Origin: Sva-07 sp035527095
GTDB lineage: Bacteria > Actinomycetota > Acidimicrobiia > Acidimicrobiales > Ilumatobacteraceae
Assembly: GCA_035527095.1 (NCBI GenBank)
Contig: DATLBC010000125.1
Location: 1-64,000, forward strand
Length of the DNA: 64,000 bases
Reading direction: 5' to 3'
The number at the start of each line of letters is the position of its first letter. Within the stretch, counting starts at the first letter, position 1. The notes beneath the pieces were generated by a model. That model ran no database searches. It had not been told where the DNA came from and saw nothing but the letters and a program-made list of their open reading frames with translations. Of this stretch, positions 61,273 through 64,000 are shown one piece after another. Both the position numbers and the translations under genes were made by a program.

Positions 61273-62666
61273 GTTTCGAGGACGAAATCGTGGAACAGCT
61301 GGCCGACCGAGCGCGGCAGATCGACGCGGTTCCGGACGCCGAATGGGTGCAGGCGGAGGCCGGCAGACGCCACGTCACGCGACGAGTCCGGACCACGGCG
61401 TTGGGCGCGGTCGTCCTGATCGCCGTCGGGCTCGCCGGGGTCGTGTACGTCGCGAACGGCCGACCGAACCGTGCCTCCTCCACCTCGGAGATCCCGGCGT
61501 CCACGGACGCCACGGAGTCGACCGACCTTCCGACCGAGACCCTCCCCGCCCTCGCCACAACGGGCTCACCCGACGTGGACCCGGCCGCCGACGCTGCATG
61601 GCCCCTCCTCGAGCGCACAACCCAGGAGATCTACCGTCGGACGCTGACGGACCGCGAGATCGTCGTCCGTCGGAGCGATCTCTCGTGGGCCGAATTCTTC
61701 GACCTCGAGTGGCGTGCGCCGACCGGTTCGGCCGAGTTGTGCATGGGTGACTACGTCCTGTTCGTGAGCGACCCGGCGACGCCGATGAGCCCCGGGAACA
61801 CGTGGTACCCGGTCGAGGTGTTCGACGAGTTCGAGGGCGAAGTGGCGGTCGACATGAGCCAGCTGATCGCACTCGTCCGCACCACCGGGCCCGCCGACGA
61901 GGTGGCGATCATCGAATCGGGCGACGAATACGACCGTGCCGGGTTCGTCGACGGTCTCGCCGTGCTCGACATGACCGACGTCTGGAACCGACCGGACTCC
62001 GGTCAGCCCGAGCTGGTCCTCGTCACCAGCGGGGTGACCGCGGAGCCGATCCCGTTTGCGCCCGGCTACGGACGCGCCACCGAGGAATTCCGCCAGGAGT
62101 GCCAACCCGGGCCGCCGCCGACATTGCCGCTGCCTCCCTCAGGCGTGCAGCCGCTCGATCCCGTCGCGGCCGAAGCCCAGATCCTCGACGCGTACGCACG
62201 GGCGCTCGACCGAACGATGATCCTCCCGGACGAGAACCCCCCGTCGGTGGACGACATCACCGGGATCCCGGAGGCCGCCGCGGAGGTCGATGCCGGCGAG
62301 ATGGCCGAGGTTGCAGCTACGGCTGAGCACGACGTCGAGGAGTTGGTGTTCACCGCTCCGGACGAGGCCTGGTTCCGGTACAAGATCACAACGACCGCCG
62401 GGACGTTCACTGGACAGTTCGGGATCGCTCGCTTCAACGGCTCGGTCTGGCAGATCACACGCGACACCATCTGCCAGGATCTCCAGCGCGCCGGTGGTAC
62501 GTGTGTCCCGGCCCCCGACCAGAACGTCCCACCGGAACCAGCTGGATGGTCCGAGGTTCTTGCCGACCACGAACGCTCCGAACAGCTGTACTGGTCGTGG
62601 GACTGCCTCCCGCCGCCGTTCGGCCCCCAGGAGTGCGAGGACGACATCGGCGGAATCGGCGACTAG
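61269..62666 (+). CDS. Single-pass membrane protein coupled to sigma factor (putative anti-sigma)
   Basis: A 465-aa protein. A cytoplasmic segment of about 42 residues (MSFEDEIVEQLADRARQIDAVPDAEW...) is followed by one membrane helix (about 43-61) and a Thr/Ser/Pro linker. A large extracytoplasmic part of mixed sequence has four or more cysteines near the C-terminus. Topology and coupling to the sigma gene match membrane-anchored anti-sigma factors, although no HxxxCxxC zinc motif is seen in the short N-terminal part. Function inferred from position. Confidence 0.6.
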   Translation: MSFEDEIVEQLADRARQIDAVPDAEWVQAEAGRRHVTRRVRTTALGAVVLIAVGLAGVVYVANGRPNRASSTSEIPASTDATESTDLPTETLPALATTGSPDVDPAADAAWPLLERTTQEIYRRTLTDREIVVRRSDLSWAEFFDLEWRAPTGSAELCMGDYVLFVSDPATPMSPGNTWYPVEVFDEFEGEVAVDMSQLIALVRTTGPADEVAIIESGDEYDRAGFVDGLAVLDMTDVWNRPDSGQPELVLVTSGVTAEPIPFAPGYGRATEEFRQECQPGPPPTLPLPPSGVQPLDPVAAEAQILDAYARALDRTMILPDENPPSVDDITGIPEAAAEVDAGEMAEVAATAEHDVEELVFTAPDEAWFRYKITTTAGTFTGQFGIARFNGSVWQITRDTICQDLQRAGGTCVPAPDQNVPPEPAGWSEVLADHERSEQLYWSWDCLPPPFGPQECEDDIGGIGD

Positions 62667-62796
62667 CTCGATGCGTCTCCGCGGATCTGTCGGGTCAGGG
62701 AGGACCTGGCGGCGTGGCCGGGTGGTGAGGCTGCGGGGTGTCGCTTGCCCGTTCGGCGATCACCGCCGTGATGCTCGAAGGTCGGCGCCGACGAGT

Positions 62797-63714
62797 TCAC
62801 ATCTCCGGTCGATACACGGCCTCGTCGGCTCCAGCGAGCGCTGCAGCGAGTTCGTCGTCGGTCCACGTGCCCTGCCGTCGCACCCACGTCTCGCGGGGAT
62901 GTTGCCACAGCGCGAGCTTCGACCCGTTGAAGGTGACCAACTGGCTGCGTAGGTGATCGGCCCGCTCGCTACACAGGTGCACGAGCACACGAGCGATATC
63001 CGCTGGGTCCCCGAAACCCATGTCGCGCGGTGACGGCGCAGCGGTGCCCTTCGACTCGGCTCGCTGTCGCACCCCGTCGAACACCACCTGGGTCATGTCG
63101 GTCTCGGCAACCGGCCAAAGCGCGTTGGTGCGGATCCCGAAGCGGCGCAATTCCAGGTCCCACGCGTACAGCATCCCCATGACACCGGCCTTCGATGCGG
63201 CGTAGTTGGTCTGCCCGACGGACCCGACGAACGCGGAACCCGAGATGACCTGCAGCAGGAGACCGCTGCCCTGGTCGCGCATGGCTCGCACAGCATGGCG
63301 GCTCACCGACCAGGTACCGCGCAGATTGACCGCAATGACCTCGTCGAACTCGTCCGGGGTCATGTTGAGCAGCGTCCGATCGCGGACGATGCCGGCGTTG
63401 TTGACGACGGCGTCGATGCCTCCGAACTGCTCGACGGCGGTGGCGATCAGCCGTTCGGCGATCGCGTCGTCGGCGACCGAACCCGGGCACGCCACTGCCG
63501 AGCCGCCCGCCAGGGTGATGTCCGAGACGACCTCGTCCACCAGGTCGCCGTTCGTACCGTTCACCACGACCCGAGCGCCGTCCGCTGCCAGCGCCTCGGC
63601 GAAGGCCCGGCCGAGCCCACGCGTCGAGCCCGTCACCACGATTCGTCGACCGTTGAGCTGTGACGTGACGAGTCGGCCGGAGGTGCAGAGATTCTTCTGC
63701 GCTTCCAGCCGCAT
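62797..63714 (-). CDS. Short-chain dehydrogenase/reductase (SDR)
   Basis: An NAD(P)-dependent oxidoreductase of about 305 aa. The glycine-rich motif is RRIVVTGSTRGLGRAFAEAL, with NNAG (VVNNAGIVRD) and the catalytic S-Y-K present as Ser in VISGSAF and YAASK (NYAASKAGVMGML). The C-terminus is about 40 residues longer than a minimal SDR. ATG 63714 was chosen as the first start with the standard N-terminus; no clear RBS is present, and an earlier in-frame ATG at 63768 would add 18 aa. Its promoter region carries two operators. Confidence 0.8.
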   Translation of the reverse strand: MRLEAQKNLCTSGRLVTSQLNGRRIVVTGSTRGLGRAFAEALAADGARVVVNGTNGDLVDEVVSDITLAGGSAVACPGSVADDAIAERLIATAVEQFGGIDAVVNNAGIVRDRTLLNMTPDEFDEVIAVNLRGTWSVSRHAVRAMRDQGSGLLLQVISGSAFVGSVGQTNYAASKAGVMGMLYAWDLELRRFGIRTNALWPVAETDMTQVVFDGVRQRAESKGTAAPSPRDMGFGDPADIARVLVHLCSERADHLRSQLVTFNGSKLALWQHPRETWVRRQGTWTDDELAAALAGADEAVYRPEM

Positions 63715-63767
63715 CGCCACCACTGACCGACTCGTTCCACTCGCTGTTGTGGAATGAACAAACACCA

Positions 63768-63827
63768 TTGACTGTCCCGTCAAATGGGACATACTAAGTC
63801 TCACGCACTGTCCCACCAGACGGGACA
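63768..63827. promoter_or_regulatory. Paired TGTCCC-N7-GGGACA operators
   Basis: Two 19-bp inverted repeats, TGTCCC-GTCAAAT-GGGACA at 63773-63791 and TGTCCC-ACCAGAC-GGGACA at 63809-63827, have centres 36 bp apart. They lie between the divergent SDR gene and the next + strand gene. A + strand promoter, TTGACT (63768-63773) with CATACT (63790-63795) after 16 bases, overlaps the first site. The symmetry and spacing resemble operators of a TetR-type dimer. Confidence 0.6.
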
Positions 63828-63897
63828 TTCAGTGGATTCGTTGAGCAGACCGCTCCGGATTCGCCGCTGCGAGAAATCAAGAAGGAGGAGCACTGCC

Positions 63898-64000
63898 ATG
63901 TCCAATAACACATCCAAGAACGCGTCAACCAAGCAATCAAGCCGAGCCTCAAGTGGCGGCGACATTGTCGTGAGAGCCACGCCCCGCCCAGAGCCGGATC
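63898..64000 (+). CDS. N-terminus of an unidentified protein, cut by the window end
   Basis: ATG 63898 is preceded by a very strong GAAGGAGGAG site. The visible 34 codons encode MSNNTSKNASTKQSSRASSGGD..., a Ser/Thr/Asn/Lys-rich, probably disordered leader followed by IVVRATPRPEPD. The protein cannot be identified from this part. It faces the SDR gene across the paired operators and may be the regulator or a co-regulated protein. Confidence 0.5.
   Translation, partial: MSNNTSKNASTKQSSRASSGGDIVVRATPRPEPD

Overview
The window is a GC-rich actinobacterial chromosome segment. The combination of a WhiB regulator, a PimB-like mannosyltransferase, an F420-type LLM oxidoreductase, a DEDD exonuclease/GIY-YIG fusion, bacterial glycogen genes and several cell-surface repeat proteins suggests an Acidimicrobiia (Ilumatobacter-like) organism. 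That assignment is inference from gene content and codon bias; no database search was possible.

Layout. 1-10.3 kb is core metabolism and envelope: pyrophosphatase, ROK kinase, PimB-like GT4 and epoxyqueuosine reductase, a NYN-domain protein, a DEDD exonuclease/GIY-YIG protein behind a candidate LexA box, homoserine kinase-trpD, and whiB. 10.4-13.1 kb is a minus-strand oxidative-stress operon: an internally shortened Fur-like gene, rubrerythrin, a two-[4Fe-4S] CCG-domain protein and a frameshifted DUF3501 gene. 13.2-18.3 kb is a tightly overlapping glycerol operon (glpD, an alkyl-DHAP-synthase-like flavoprotein, a small membrane protein, glpK). It is followed by two Tat-exported ferritin-like proteins.

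20.77-21.15 kb is the RNase P RNA gene. Its 3' end is repeated exactly (31 bp) at 26.25 kb, bracketing about 5.1 kb of accessory DNA: a complete IS5-like element, an IS481-like remnant, a small monooxygenase, and a coiled-coil protein overlapping a GAF-GAF-PAS adenylate cyclase. This looks like an integrative island that used the rnpB 3' end as its attachment site and has no recognisable integrase left.

26.3-35.2 kb holds an arylsulfotransferase-like lipoprotein and a branched-chain-amino-acid-type ABC system compressed into three proteins: a LivH-LivM permease fusion, an MFS-LivF-LivG fusion, and a membrane-anchored binding protein. 35.2-39.4 kb is a minus-strand envelope operon with a class A PBP. 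39.4-48 kb contains a Gfo/Idh-like protein, glgC, glgA, ppc, an esterase and an LLM oxidoreductase. 48-51.7 kb is a nitric-oxide/denitrification operon: nirK with an extra N-terminal cupredoxin, an NsrR-like Rrf2 regulator, a YwiC-like protein and the Ric repair protein. A perfect 61-bp tandem duplication lies in the nirK leader.

The most notable gene is at 52277-53350: one reading frame interrupted by a single in-frame TGA within a WAxxUGC motif, followed 20 nt later by a bacterial-SECIS-like hairpin. It reads as a ResA-like selenoprotein. The rest of the window holds a phosphotransferase, an L,D-transpeptidase with surface repeats, a CaCA antiporter, a CinA-type amidase, an MBL/receiver/GAF protein, a decayed ABC-2 permease, an ECF sigma factor with a membrane partner, and an SDR gene whose promoter region carries two TGTCCC-N7-GGGACA operators facing a gene cut by the window end.
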